Positions 44,909 through 55,943 of a stretch of DNA of 64,000 nucleotides are shown one piece after another. The notes beneath the pieces were generated by a model. The model did no database searches, had not been told where the DNA came from, and worked only from the letters and a program-made list of their open reading frames with translations. How positions within the stretch are numbered: position 1 is the first letter of the stretch; each line of letters starts with the position of its first letter. The position numbers were made by a program, and so were the translations under genes. Origin of the DNA: Colocasia esculenta (Eukaryota; Streptophyta; Magnoliopsida; Alismatales; Araceae); the NCBI GenBank assembly GCA_014218235.1, contig CM024760.1, forward strand, positions 70,744,961 to 70,808,960, written 5' to 3'.

Positions 44909-45978
44909 TGGGGTCGCAGCTTGGCCAGGCTGCGGTGTTGCGTGCATTCTCGTGGTGTTCTTTGGCGGCTCTGTCTCGCTCTTCCCGGGAGGTTAGAGGC
45001 TGGAGCTAGGCTGGCGAGCAGAGGGAGTGGCTGGTGTGTCCTTCTCTTAGCTGCCAGTGGCGGTGGCTTGGTTGCTGTTGTTGTGACGGTGTTTCCTCAC
45101 GACGTTTCCAAGTGTTATCCGTTGCCCTTGCCTACACGGTGGTTGTAGCCTGGCCGTGTCTAGTTTTCGTGGGCATCGTTGGTCGGGCCTTGCTGGCTCG
45201 TGCTTCTAGTGGTTTCTGCTTCAGTGTCCTCTCGGTTCCGTAGTCTCATTCTTGGGTGCCAGTCCGTGGTGGCACCGGCGTGTGTGGCTTCCCGACCTCG
45301 TGGTGTGTCCGGGGTCTGGGGTGGTTCTTCTTGTCGGCCCTCGGCCTTGTGAGGTCTGAGGTGGCCGTGCTTGTGGTGAGACGTCATTCTCACCTGGTTG
45401 TTGCGTGGTCTCGGCGGTGTGCCGAGGTTGCTTCCACTTGGTACTACTCAACGGTTGTTTCGTTCTGCAGGAGTCGGTGTGTGTCACGACCTGGTTTGGA
45501 GGTCGTGGCGTTGCATTGTTCTATTTTGCTGCTTCATAGTACCATGCTGTTGGTGTTCTTCGCTTTACAACTTTCTAGTGTAGTTTCCTGTTTTCGGAGT
45601 TCCTGCTTCTCTGGCCGGTGAGGGACTGGTAATCCCTACTGGGATTTGTTCGCAAGGCTCACTCCCCATACTTCCTTCAGCTAGGGCTCGTCGTTGCGGG
45701 AGCTCGGTGTCGGACGGGTTGCGGAGGCGGCTGTGGCACCGTGTGTTGTCAATAGCAGTTCTCGGGGTATGCCCCTTAAGGACTGCACCTTTCTTCTTGT
45801 ACCTGTGCTTTTATTTGGGACACGTTGTACAACTGTATATCTTGTTATAGTTATTTAAATTTAGTGCATATCTCATTAGACTATTTCTTCTAACCCTTCT
45901 GGGTCTTCGAATCTGTGGGTGGCGACACGAACTTCGGGGTCCCTGGCAGGGGTCCGAGAGTCGGGTTGTTACACACAC

Positions 45979-46674
45979 GGTGGATCCGAGTGTTGGAAGC
46001 TAGCAGGGAAGTGCTTGAAATGTGGCAGCACCGAGCACCAAATAGATATTGCCCCAGACTTCAGTAGTGAGCGCCAGCCCAGCAGTGGCAGCAACAGCAG
46101 CACTAGTGATAGGAAAACCAGGAAGGCCTCGGGCCCAGCCCGAGTGTATGCGCTGGCACGTGAGGATGCAGAGCAGGCAGAAAACATCTCAGAAGGTACA
46201 GTTTTAGTTATGGGTGTACAGGCTCGAGTGTTGTTTGATATGGGTGCTACACACTCGTTTATTTTCGAGCAGTTTTCTAAGCAGTTAGCAGCAGAGTCTG
46301 GAGTTGACGTAGAGGAGTTAGAGGTTCCCTCATCTATGCACACGCCAGCAGGTACGGTAGTGACCAAGAAGTACATTCCATCCTTACCTGTGTGCATTGA
46401 GGATCGAGGTTTGTTTGGGTGCTTCTACTTGCTCAAGATGAAGGACTATGATGCTATACTTGGTCTGGATTGGTTTGAGGAGCACTATGCCTTGGTCGAT
46501 TGCAGGGGGAAGAAAATCACTTTCCGTATTCTGGGAGAGGATGATTTCTCACATTCGTTGCCAAGGAATCTATCGGTAATGTTTGTGATCTTCGCCATGA
46601 AGGCTATGAAGATGGTGAACAAGGGTTGTGACGCCTTCCTTGCTAGTGTGGTCTTAGTTCCTAAGGCCGATTAG
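45979..46674 (+). pseudogene. Gypsy-1 gag end and protease
   Basis: Continues the frame broken at 20772. The zinc-knuckle region gives GGSECWKLAGKCLKCGSTEH, where C, C and H ligands are kept. A Ser-rich linker and ARVYALAREDAEQAE follow. The protease reads VLFDMGATHSFI: the usual D-S/T-G-A active site has Met in the second place, which would probably inactivate it. GLDWFEEHYALVDC (about 46460-46500) is the conserved C-terminal protease block GMDWL. A stop (TAG at 46672, likely CAG) ends the ORF before RT. Confidence 0.88.
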
Positions 46675-47640
46675 TCACCTACCCTTGGGGAGATCGAGGT
46701 TGTGCAGGATTTTCCAGATGTGTTCCCTGATGATTTGTCAGGATTGCCACCAGCAAGGGAGATAGAGTTCACTATAGAGTTGTTTCCAGGCACCTCACCT
46801 ATCTCTAAGGCTCCCTACCGGATGGCACCTGCGGAGTTAGCTGAGCTAAGGAAGCAATTGTAGGAGTTGCTTGACAAGGGTTCATTCGCCCTAGTGTGTC
46901 CCCATGGGCGCACCTATTTTGTTCGTGAAGAAGAATATGGTTCCCTCAAGCTGTGCATTGACTACAGGAAGCTCAACCAGGTGACAGTGAAGAACAAGTA
47001 CCCCTTGCCGTGCATCGATGATTTGTTCGACCACCTGCAGAATGCGTCCGTGTTGTCCAAGATAGATCTGCAATCTAGATACCATCAGTTGAGGATCAAG
47101 GGTGAGGATGTGTCCAAGACTACATTCAGGACCTGTTATGGACACTATGAGTTTCTTGTGCTTCCATTTGGTCTGACTAACACCCCTGCAGCATTCATGG
47201 ATCTCATGAATAGGGTGTTTAGACCATATTTGGATAGTTTTGTTGTGGTGTTCATAGACGATGTGTTAGTCTATTCCCCTAATGAGGCTACACACCATGA
47301 GCATCTGAGAATTGTTTTGGAGGTACTCCAAGAGCACAAGCTATATGCCAAGTTCAGCAAGTGCGACTTCTGGATGCGCGAGGTTCACTTCCTTGGGCAT
47401 GTCATCTCAGGCGTTGGAGTTGCTGTTGATCCGGCGAAGGTGCAGGCAGTGTTGGAGTGGGAGACTCCGAGGACACCATCTGAGATCTGGAGTTTTCTTG
47501 GGTTAGCAGGCTATTACAAGCGATTCATTGAAGGTTTTGCCTTCATAGCAGCACCTTCGGCTAAGCTGACCAGAAAAGGAGTTAAGTATGTGTGGTCTGA
47601 GGATTATGAGAGCAGTTTCCAGATGCTGAAGACAAGGCTA
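46675..47640 (+). pseudogene. Gypsy-1 reverse transcriptase
   Basis: Copies the element RNA into DNA. The N-terminal part has VVQDFPDVFPDDLSGLPP and APYRMAPAELAELRKQL, then TAG at 46861 (CAG expected). After that: LKLCIDYRKLNQVTVKNKYP, LSKIDLQSRYHQLRI, PFGLTNTPAAFMDLMNRVF, the catalytic FVVVFIDDVLVYS, and HVISGVGVAVDPAKV with FLGLAGYYKRFIEGF of the connection. The region VCPHGRTYFVREEEYG replaces the usual SPWGAPVLFVKKKDG, so it has decayed. The RT ends in a stop at 47641 where RNase H should begin. Confidence 0.93.
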
Positions 47641-48135
47641 TAACATCTGCACCCGTGTTGATTTTTCCTAATGGCGCCAAGGGTTTTGCGGTCTATTCGG
47701 ATGATTTTCAGATAGGCCTTGGCTGTGTTCTAATGCAGCATGGTAAGGTAGTTGCCTATGCTTCGCCAACTAAAGGAGCATGAGCGTAACTATTCGAACC
47801 ATGATTTAGAGTTAGCGGCTGTGGTCCATGCACTGAAGATCTGGAGACTATCTTTATGGTGTCAAGTTCGAGGTGTTCACAAACCACAAGAGCTTGAGGC
47901 ACCTTTTCTCTCAAAAGGAGTTGAACCTGCGGCAGAGAAGGTGGATGGAGTTTCTTAAGGACTACGACTTCGAGCTTCAGTACCATCCAGGGAAGGCGAA
48001 TGTCGTGGCAGATGCGCTCAGCAGGAAGAGGTTCCTACTTCAGCAGGATTGGAAGATGCTAGAAGATGCAGCATGTGCTATGACCGAGCTAGAGCCACAG
48101 TTGTGTCAGGCTTTCGTGGCACAGTTATCTATCTG
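47641..48135 (+). pseudogene. Gypsy-1 RNase H
   Basis: Read across at least two frames: FPNGAKGFAVYSDDFQIGLG (first part, Asp kept), then GKVVAYASPT, and KEHERNYSNHDLELAAVVHALK with the catalytic Glu, then VFTNHKSLRHLFSQKELNLR (Asp of TDH changed to Asn) and LQYHPGKANVVADALSRK. One or more frameshifts near 47700-47870. Ends in a TGA at 48136, likely from CGA. Confidence 0.85.
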
Positions 48136-48189
48136 ATCCATTGTGTTGGATGAGGTGATTAAGCAGCAAGGAGCCGATCCTAGACTCTA

Positions 48190-49552
48190 GAAGATGGTGG
48201 GCAAGGCAAGCATTGCTCGTGATGAGGACGATGTCATCAGATTTCAGCTCCGAGTATGTGTACTAGATGTCGTGGAGGTTCGTGAGCGAGTACTTGCAGA
48301 AGCTCACAGGTCTCGGTTCTCTATTCATCTTGGCAACACCAAGATGTACCAGGATTGGAAGAGATCCTTTTGGTGGTCAGGCATGAAGAAGGATGTGGCC
48401 GAATTTGTATCCAGGTGTTTGGTGTGTCAGCAGGTTAAGGTGGAGCGTCAGAGACCATCATGCCTTATGCAGAAGATGGAGATACATATGTGGAAGTGGA
48501 AAGCAATCACTATGGATTTTGTGACGGGTTTGCCCATATCAGCTAAGGGAAATGACTCGATTTGGGTGGTCGTGAACCGTTTCTCCAAGACTGCTCACTT
48601 CTTGCCCATGAGGAAGAAACAATTTGTGGAGAGCTTGGCGAGGCTGTATGTTGGCAGCATTGTGAGACTGCATGGTGTGCCAAAGTCTATTATCTCTGAC
48701 AGAGACCCGCGATTTACATCGAGGCTGTGGCAGGGTCTTCAGGAGGCTTTGGGTTCTCAGTTGAAGCTTAGTTCGACATTTCACCCTCAGATAGATGGTC
48801 AGTCCAAGAGGATGATTCAGACACTCGAGAACATGTTGAGAGCGTACGTGCTTGATTGGAAGGGCGACTGAGAACGTCACCTACCTCTTGTGGAGTTCGC
48901 CTACAACAATAGTTTTCATGCAAGTATAGGCATGGCTCCATTCAAGGCTTTGTACAGTCGGTCCTGTAGGTCTCCTTTGTGTTGGGAGGAGATAGGTGAT
49001 AGGCAGTTGGTTGGACCTGAGTTGGTACAGAAAACTTCAGATAAGATTCAGCTCATCAGGCAGAGGTTGGTTGTAGCGCAGAATAAGCAGAAGAGTTATG
49101 CCGACAACAGAAGGAAGGACTTAGAGTTTGAGATTGGCGAGCATGTTTTCCTCAAAGTTTCGCCTACTCGAGGCGTGGTCAGGTTTGGTAGGCATGGAAA
49201 GTTGATTATGAGATTCATTAGCCCGTTTGAGATTCTCAGGCAGATGGGCAGCGTGGCGTACGAGCTAGATTTACCCCCAGCGCTAGCAAGTGTGCACCCT
49301 ATCTTCCACGTGTCTATGCTCAAGAGATATGTACGGGATCCGTCACATGTCATCACTCACGAGCCAGTGGAGCTTCAACCAGACTTATCCTATGTAGAGC
49401 GACCAGTGGCCATCCTAGTTCGGAAGGTTCAACACCTCAGGAACAAGGCTATTGTATCTGTGAAGGTGTTGTGGAGAAACTTCTCATGGAAGGAGGCTAC
49501 ATGGGAGCTTGAGGAGGGCATGAAGAAGAATTATCCCCATCTGTTTGGTTAG
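48190..49552 (+). pseudogene. Gypsy-1 integrase with chromodomain-like end
   Basis: Inserts the element DNA. Zinc finger: H in AHRSRFSIH (HxxxxxxxH), then CLVCQQVK. Core: Asp in ITMDFVTGLP, Asp in SIISDRDPRFTS and the usual Glu position in DGQSKRMIQTLENMLR, which here reads SKRMIQ; the family has SERTIQ, so the catalytic Glu seems lost (Lys). A TGA at 48869 (from TGG) splits the protein; the second frame (48890-49552) has the GPFE-like SPFEILRQMGSVAYELDLP and a chromodomain-like end, VRKVQHLRNKAIVSVKVLW then EATWELEEGMKKNYPHLF. Chromodomains direct insertion to chromatin with specific histone marks. Confidence 0.9.
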
Positions 49553-49587
49553 TACTTTTGCTCTAACTTTGAGGATGAAGTTTTCTT

Positions 49588-49601
49588 TTAGGGGGAGAGG
49601 G
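49588..49601 (+). other. Gypsy-1 polypurine tract
   Basis: TTAGGGGGAGAGGG just before the 3' LTR, following TTTGAGGATGAAGTTTTCTT, the usual chromovirus ending. Confidence 0.85.
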
Positions 49602-52207
49602 TGTAAGGCCCTCAATTTCTGTGAATTATAACTGTTTTTATGCTTTGTTGTTCTGCCCGAAATTTCTTCTTAACGTCAACATCCATTGACGTTAAGGGGT
49701 AGTTGACGGCAACACTTGTGTTGTTCACCTTGTGGCCAAAAGATCTAGACATCAACATCGATTGACACCTATTTTTGGTTGACAGCAGTTATGTGGCCGT
49801 TTACTTCTCCGGCTGTGTTTGAGATTCCAGATTTGAAACTGTCCCATTTTCTCCAGAAACTAATTAGGAAACCTCCCCCCAATGGTCAGGACTCTTATGA
49901 CCTAGGATTCCCCCGACTCTATTGCCTATTTAACCTAGACATCTCGGTTAAGAGGTACTTTGGTTCAGAAGAGAGGTTTTCTAGGTTTTGGGGAGAGAAA
50001 GAGAGAGCTTGTGAGGGTCGATCCGTGATTTGAAGGCTTCATCAGAGATCTTCTGTGATTGGGAGACTCTACTGAAGGTGGAGGAACTCTCCTAACATCG
50101 GGGGATCAACTGCACAAGCATGGAAGTCGGATCAAGGCGGGAAACATCACCTCTTTGGCTTGGCTGAGGAGGGCTTCATCGCCAAAAATTCAATCTTCAG
50201 GGGTATTTGGAGAGGCAAGTAACTTAGGGGTTTCGTCTCTAGACCTATCACCTAAAGTTTAGGTATTTTTTTTGGATTTTTAATTCGTGTCCTGAACCCC
50301 CAAATTCATCATTTTTCTGTGTTCGGTCTGCACTTTCTGCAGACAAGAGGTTGACGACAACCTTATTGCTGCCAATTTCCTGAGTTAACGGCAATTGATT
50401 GTGCCGTTAACCCACTCTAACGGCGAGCCCCTTGCCGTCAAATTCATCTAGTTTTACAGAACAGTGGATTTAATCTGTGTGGTGTGATTTTTTGGGGATT
50501 TCTGGATGTTTGCATATGTTATAAAATTTTTAATTGATCAAGTATGTTTATTAGGAAAACTGGAATTCCTGATAAATCTGATCATAATTGTGAATTATAG
50601 AATTTTTGTCAAAGGGAATTATGCATGTTTTTCTAGATCTAAATTCAGAATAATAGATATGATGTATGAAATTATTATATGAAATTTCCATGACAAAGGT
50701 TACTGTACACATGTTTTAAAACTGTTAGATCTTACTATTCACTATTTATCATGTCTAATTGAATTATCTTATTAAATTGCATGATACCTCTGTTAATTTA
50801 AAAATAGATATACTATCATGAAAATTCTGAAAAATTAACCATATGATATATTTCATGCGTAGAAATTATGGTTACATTTGTGCCTATTTTGACATCTATA
50901 GATACTGTTTGTAATTGTAAAGGTATTTAAGGATCATATTAAGCATGATTAATCCAGAAACAGTAATTGCTGTGATTAGTATCATGTTTAGTACTGTTAA
51001 GCATATTTCTTACTGTTTGACAGCCATGATAGGTTCTATAATCTAAAAGACATGTGTTTGCATTATAAGCATGTGAGATTCATTAAGAGCATGTAAAATG
51101 TTACAATCATGTGATTAAGTGAAATAATGTGATTAAGTGAAATTTGTACTGAAATTGACATTGCTACCATAGAAGGCTGTGGAGCCGTACTGTAGAAACA
51201 GTCCCTATGGAAGGATCAATGTGTATGTGATATCCTGTGGGCATCAGGATGAAATCCTGGAGGTGGACAAGTACCACTGGTTAGGTGGAGAGGCCTTCCC
51301 CCGGTCTGCACAGTTACCAAGATTCATCACTATAAGGCTAGGTGACGGGTATGTGTTATGTGATATTTGTGTCCTTCTTATGGTGGTTCGACCTATGTGT
51401 CACAGAAAATAATGTGGTAAAGATGTGAAATGCGTGTAAATGTGCAAGTGTTCATGTGAAGTGATGTGTTTATTGTGGATATGTGAAACCATGTAATCTT
51501 GTTATATTTATGTCAAAACAACAAGAAAATGGTGTGAAAATGTGTTATAAAAGTATGTGAAAAGTGATAGATATCATGCTAGGTAGCTAGTGATCATGTG
51601 TTTAGTTCCATGATCAAGTTGTTTGGAAACATATTGCGAATGAGTTGAAATTGATATCATGATTTAAGCTAAGACCATGTGTAGATAGTATGTTATAGAT
51701 TATCAGTTGTACTTGTTTGTTATGACATGAACCATGTGGTAAAATTTCTCTTTGTTAAATTGAGTAGCAGGATGTGATATGTGTAAGGAGTACCAATAGG
51801 TTACTTTCTGAGTCTTTGTGAAGACTCATACTTGCTTTACATACATGTAGACATGTGTTCTTGTGATTGAGGAGGACGTTGTGAGGAGCGACTCCGAGAG
51901 AGAGGAGTAGCGGAGCTATTGGAGGACTGTCTATAGATTGTACTTTCATTTACTAGTATGTGGACAATGATGTTATATGGACTTGTTTAATTAGGACTTT
52001 GTTTATTTTCATTGCTACTATATAGACTGTGGGATGTGTGTAATGATGATGGAATAGAATCTCTTTTATTTCCGCTCTGTACTTTCCTTTGTTATTATGT
52101 ACATCTCTACCTACTGTGTTGTGTTGGGTACATGTCCCACTGTGACGGCGCACTTTATATCGACTTGGATTGGTAATAATCATACCGGTATAAGAAGAGT
52201 CGTTACA
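49602..52207 (+). repeat. Gypsy-1 3' LTR
   Basis: Starts TGTAAGGCCCTC, ends GAGTCGTTACA; 2606 bases. Uninterrupted counterpart of the 5' LTR, which shows where the lone LTR inserted (continuous TTTAGTACTGTTAAGC near 50988-51003). Followed by TAAAA (52208-52212). Confidence 0.94.
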
Positions 52208-52212
52208 TAAAA

Positions 52213-52318
52213 TCTGTGCTCTTGTGTGATGCTTCCACTTTATTTAAATTTCTGCACACAATTTCTTCTAACCACTAACCAAGAGTTAAGTTCTTTGTTA
52301 GTATTTTATTAAGCTGAA
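52213..52318 (+). other. Rest of the copia-1 LTR and leader
   Basis: Rejoins the copia-1 LTR after gypsy-1. No intact tRNA-Met primer site is visible; the likely place near AACCACTAACCAAGAG is decayed. Confidence 0.55.
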
Positions 52319-53820
52319 ATGCACAACCTTGAAGGATAGTCCGTGACCAGGCCACCTTTCTTCGACGATGAAGGCTATCAATATTAGAAGATGCAGATGG
52401 AATACGTTATTAGAGATACAGATTTTGATCTATGGCAGGTAATTGAAGAAGGTGACAAAATTCCTCACGTGAAAGCTCCTTCTAATTGGTCTCTTGCTGA
52501 TAAAAGAAATGTTTTCTTAAATTACAAAGCTACACATTGCCTTAAATTACAAAGCTAAAAATTATTTTACTGTGCTCTTTCTAAAAAGGAATTTAATAGA
52601 GTTTCTACATGTAAAATTGCTAAAGAAATGTGGGACAAGTTAAGAATATATTACGAAGGTATTGATAAAGTAAAACAGACAAGAATGAATATTTTAGTAG
52701 CTTAATATGAACAATTTAAGATGCTGCAAATGAAAACATAACTTAAATGTACACTAGGTTTACTGATATAACAAATGGATTAGCATCATTAAGAAAAGAA
52801 TATACTTAGGAAGAAATAGCAAGAAAAATTGTCAGATGACTAACACAACAATAGACACGCAAAGTACCAGTCATTGAAGAAGCTCATGATCTATCTCAAC
52901 TCTCTATAGAAAGATTAGTAGGACCACTCATGGCACATGAAATTACCATGAAAAGGTCATCTGAATCATCTAAAAAGAAGGTTACTGATGCATTAAAGGT
53001 TGTAGCTCCTCCTTCTACTTTCTCCAGTTCTGAAAGCACAGATGACTCTGAAGACACTAATGAGGATGAAGCTATGTTGTCAAAAAAAACTTCAAGGGAT
53101 ACTAGCCAAGAAGAAAAAGTAAGGATCTAGATAATTTTACGAGAAAGAAAAGAGAAACAAAGAGGCTACATGTCATGAATGTAAGCATCTTGGATAGTTA
53201 AAAGTTGATTGTTTAAGACTCAAAAAGAAAGATCAAGCTGAAAATTTGAGAAAAGAAAGGTAAAGAGAATAAATTTAGATAATACAATAAGAAAACAATG
53301 GACGCAACTTGAGATAATGAAGAAATCTCAACTTCAGAATCATCTAGTTCTGAATTAGAAGTAGAACACGCTAATTTAGCCCTCATGGCAGGACTAGAAC
53401 AAGTAAAATTTGAAACTCTTTTTGAATCCTGTCCAGAATCTGCTTTTGATAATTTAGAGGAAGCATTCAATGAGCTATATGAAAAATACAAGATTGTATT
53501 AAAATTACTTAAAATAAATTTCACTAATGCATAAAAGGCTAATACCATTCAAAAATCAAAATTAGAAAACTTAAAAGAACAAATAATTTATTGTATGAAG
53601 ATTTAAAACTAAAAATAGTAAAAATAAATAGTAAAATTATGGAATTAAAAATAAGCAAAATGAATACAAAAATGACAAGAAATTGAAAAAGAAAATGACT
53701 ATTTAAAAGCATCATTGGAAAAACTAACCAATGGAAAAACATCCTTAGTAGTGAGATTAAAAGGTGCTAGATCAGGTAAAAAGAAATATGGTGTAAGGTA
53801 TAAATCGCCATAAAATGAAG
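52319..53820 (+). pseudogene. Copia-1 gag, decayed
   Basis: From ATG 52319 the frame reads RPPFFDDEGY and MQMEYVIRDTDFDLWQVIEE, close to Sirevirus gag starts and clearly related to copia-2 gag. Later parts include MWDKLRIYYEG, MAHEITMKRSSESS (52930; the same MAHEI motif as copia-2), acidic Ser-rich sequence, and a decayed knuckle CHECKHLG...VDC near 53167-53212. Stops are frequent; several are TAG or TAA at expected Gln (CAG, CAA) or TAG at a Trp (TGG). Coiled-coil-like Lys/Glu-rich sequence follows to about 53800. Confidence 0.85.
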
Positions 53821-55943
53821 AACACGTGTATCATTTTTGGAAGCAAAATCAGAAACCTTATCAGCTTTCCTGAAATTTAATAAACTGGTATAGAAGAGCC
53901 AGAAATATGAAATAATCAGTATCAGATCTGATTATGGAGGAGAATTCAAAAATGAAAATTTCATCCAATTATGTGAAGAAAATGAAATAGAACATAACTT
54001 TTTTGCTCCAAGAACTCCTCAACAAAATGGTGTAGCAAAAATGAAGAGTAGAACACTGCTTGATATGACGAGAACCATGTTGTCATAATACAATCTACCA
54101 AGGTATTTCTAGGCAGAAGCAGTTAACACTGCATGCTACATCATCAATAGAACTATGATTAGACAAATTTTGAAGAAGACTCCATATGAACTTTATAAGG
54201 AAAAGAAGCCAAACATCAGTCATCTACGACCTTTTGGTTGTAACTGCTTTATAATGAATAGATAATCTAGAAAAATTAGATGCTAAAAGTGATGAAGATT
54301 TTCTATTAGGATATATTTCAAACCTAGAGGATATAGGGTGTTTAACAGAAAAACTCTAACAATTGAACAAACTGTTCATGTTTTATTTGATGAGACTAAC
54401 CCTTCTATGAAAAGAATAGAAGAAGAAGATGATGATGTTGTTGAAGATTTGTGTAGGGATCTGGAACATACTTCTCTTGAAGAAAAAGATGAAGACAAGA
54501 AAGATCCTCCACTAGAAGAACTACAACAACAACAAGAAGCACATGAGGAACTACCTACAGAATTGAGGTATCACAAAGATCATTTAAGAGAAAATACAAT
54601 AGGTGATCTTCAAGATAGGGTAAGAACCAGAGGTATGTCAATTCCCTGTGACCATCTTGCATTTATTTCTCAGATTGAGCCTAGGACAGTCAATGATGCA
54701 CTAGCAGATGAATTTTGGATCCTAGCTATGCAAGAGGAACTTAACTAGTTCCAACGCAGCTAGGTCTAGACACTTGTACGTAGACTTTCTGACCATCTAG
54801 TTATTAGAACCAAATGAGTTTTCAAAAACAAGATGGATGAATCAGGGGTAATTACTAGAAACAAGGCCAGATTGGTAGCTCAAGGACATTCCTAATAGTA
54901 AGGCATTGATTTCGATGAAACATATGCTCCAGTTGCTAAATTAGAGGCAATTATAATCTTATTGGCATCTGCATACTCCTTGAATATCAATTTATATCAA
55001 ATGGATGTAAAAAGTATTTTTCTAAATGGTTTTATAAAAGAAGAAGTTTATGTTGAGTAACCACTAGGTTTTGAAGATACTAAGTATCCAAATCATGTTA
55101 TTTATTTAAGGAAGATGTTATATGGTTTGAAACAAGCTCCAAGAGCTTGGTATGAAAGACTACTGCTTATCTTCTATCACATGATTTTTCAAGAGGTACA
55201 GTAGACAATATTTTATTTATTAAGAAATTTTCAGAAGGCATCTTAATTGTACAAATATATGTTGATGATATTATCTTTGGTTCTACTAATGATTCACTCT
55301 GCAAATTCTTTGAAAAGTTAATGAAAAGTGAATTTGAAATGAGCATAATGGGTGAAGTTAATTATTTTCTTGGCTTGCAAATCAACAAATCAAGGAAGAG
55401 ACTCACATTTATCAAACCAAGTACATTTCTGATTTGCTTAAGAAATTTGGTTTGATAAGTGAAAGCCATCAAGTACTCCCATGAGCTCCAGCATAAAGTT
55501 GGATAGTGATCTAATGAACAAAAAGATAGATCAAAAGATATATAGAAGAAGATTGGGTCATTGCTATATCTAACTGCTAGTAGATCAGATATAATGTTCA
55601 ATGTATGTTTGTGCACCAGATTTCAAACTGATCCCAAGGAGTCACACTTATATGCTGTTAAAAGAATCTTTAGATACTTTATAAATACAAATAAACTTGG
55701 TCTATGGTATCCTCGATATTCTGAATTCAAATTACTTGGATATAATAATGCTGAATATGCAAGATGTAAATATACATAAAAAGCACCAGTGATACTTGTC
55801 AATTTCTTGCAGGGTGCTTAATCTTTTAGTCTTCCAGAAAAAAGAACTTAGTAGTCTTGTCCACAACAGAAGTAGAGTACATTGTAGCTGGAAGCTGCTA
55901 CACCCAATTATTGTGGATCAAACACCAATTGGAAGACTATGAC
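53821..55943 (+). pseudogene. Copia-1 integrase, reverse transcriptase and RNase H, decayed and truncated
   Basis: Protease and the integrase zinc finger are missing: gag is followed within about 100 bases by the integrase core SIRSDYGGEF, FFAPRTPQQNGVAK (catalytic Glu changed, compared with IAERKN in copia-2) and AEAVNTACYIINRTMI. The RT follows: a frame at 54338-54748 (VRTRGMSIPCDHLAFISQ), then NKARLVAQGHS, GIDFDETYAPVAKLEA, QMDVKSIFLNGFIKEEVYVE, and QIYVDDIIFGSTN. RNase H starts near 55560 (LYLTASRSDIMFNVCLCTRF) and is cut at 55943 by a gypsy-1-type LTR. Many stops, all reading frames dead. Confidence 0.88.

Larger units (their letters stand above)
20773..45973 (+). mobile_element. Gypsy-2: large LTR element without coding capacity (LARD-like), host of copia-2
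   Basis: Two LTRs of about 2.85 kb (20773-23625 and 43142-45973), TSD CACAC, a tRNA-Met primer site and a terminal block with GAGGACGAAATTGTTTTAAG before the 3' LTR, a signature of the Tekay/Del chromoviruses. Once copia-2 and the DUF4283 copy are removed, about 4.2 kb of internal sequence remain (23626-24101, 26450-27537, 40537-43141). It is G/T-rich, repetitive and lacks any gag, protease, RT or integrase motif. It is therefore a non-autonomous derivative that would need proteins from a Tekay-type relative. Some C-to-T change separates its two LTRs. Confidence 0.88.
43142..45973 (+). repeat. Gypsy-2 3' LTR
   Basis: Starts TGTAAGACCCGACTTCC, ends GGGTTGTTACA, followed by CACAC (45974-45978). 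Aligns along its length with 20773-23625. Differs by scattered substitutions, many C/T or G/A, by a long G run near 44108-44129 and by a 59-bp duplication near 44791. Confidence 0.93.
14049..52207 (+). mobile_element. Gypsy-1: Ty3/gypsy chromovirus, complete but decayed, with nested insertions
   Basis: Bounded by LTRs starting TGTAAGG and ending GTTACA and by the 5-bp duplication TAAAA. Without insertions it is about 10 kb: 5' LTR, tRNA-Met primer site, gag, protease, reverse transcriptase, RNase H, integrase with a C-terminal chromodomain-like end, polypurine tract, 3' LTR. The pol order (RT-RH-INT) and the integrase tail place it in the chromoviruses, probably the Tekay/Del group. Gag is cut by gypsy-2, and the 5' LTR by a lone LTR of another family. 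Frames have stops, mostly C-to-T changes, plus a frameshift in RNase H. Confidence 0.93.
12346..55943 (+). mobile_element. Copia-1: old Sirevirus-like Ty1/copia element, host of the nest
   Basis: The left part is an LTR starting TGTTGATAATGATAAAACT (12346), a start typical of Sirevirus-type LTRs with GATGATGACAAAATAG shortly after. It continues to 14048, is split by gypsy-1, and resumes at 52208. Decayed gag (from 52319), integrase, reverse transcriptase and RNase H follow on the + strand to 55943, where a second gypsy-1-type LTR cuts the RNase H. The remainder and the 3' LTR are not in the window. The frame contains dozens of stops; protease and the integrase zinc finger are deleted near 53820-53890. 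It is the oldest layer of the nest. Confidence 0.85.
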
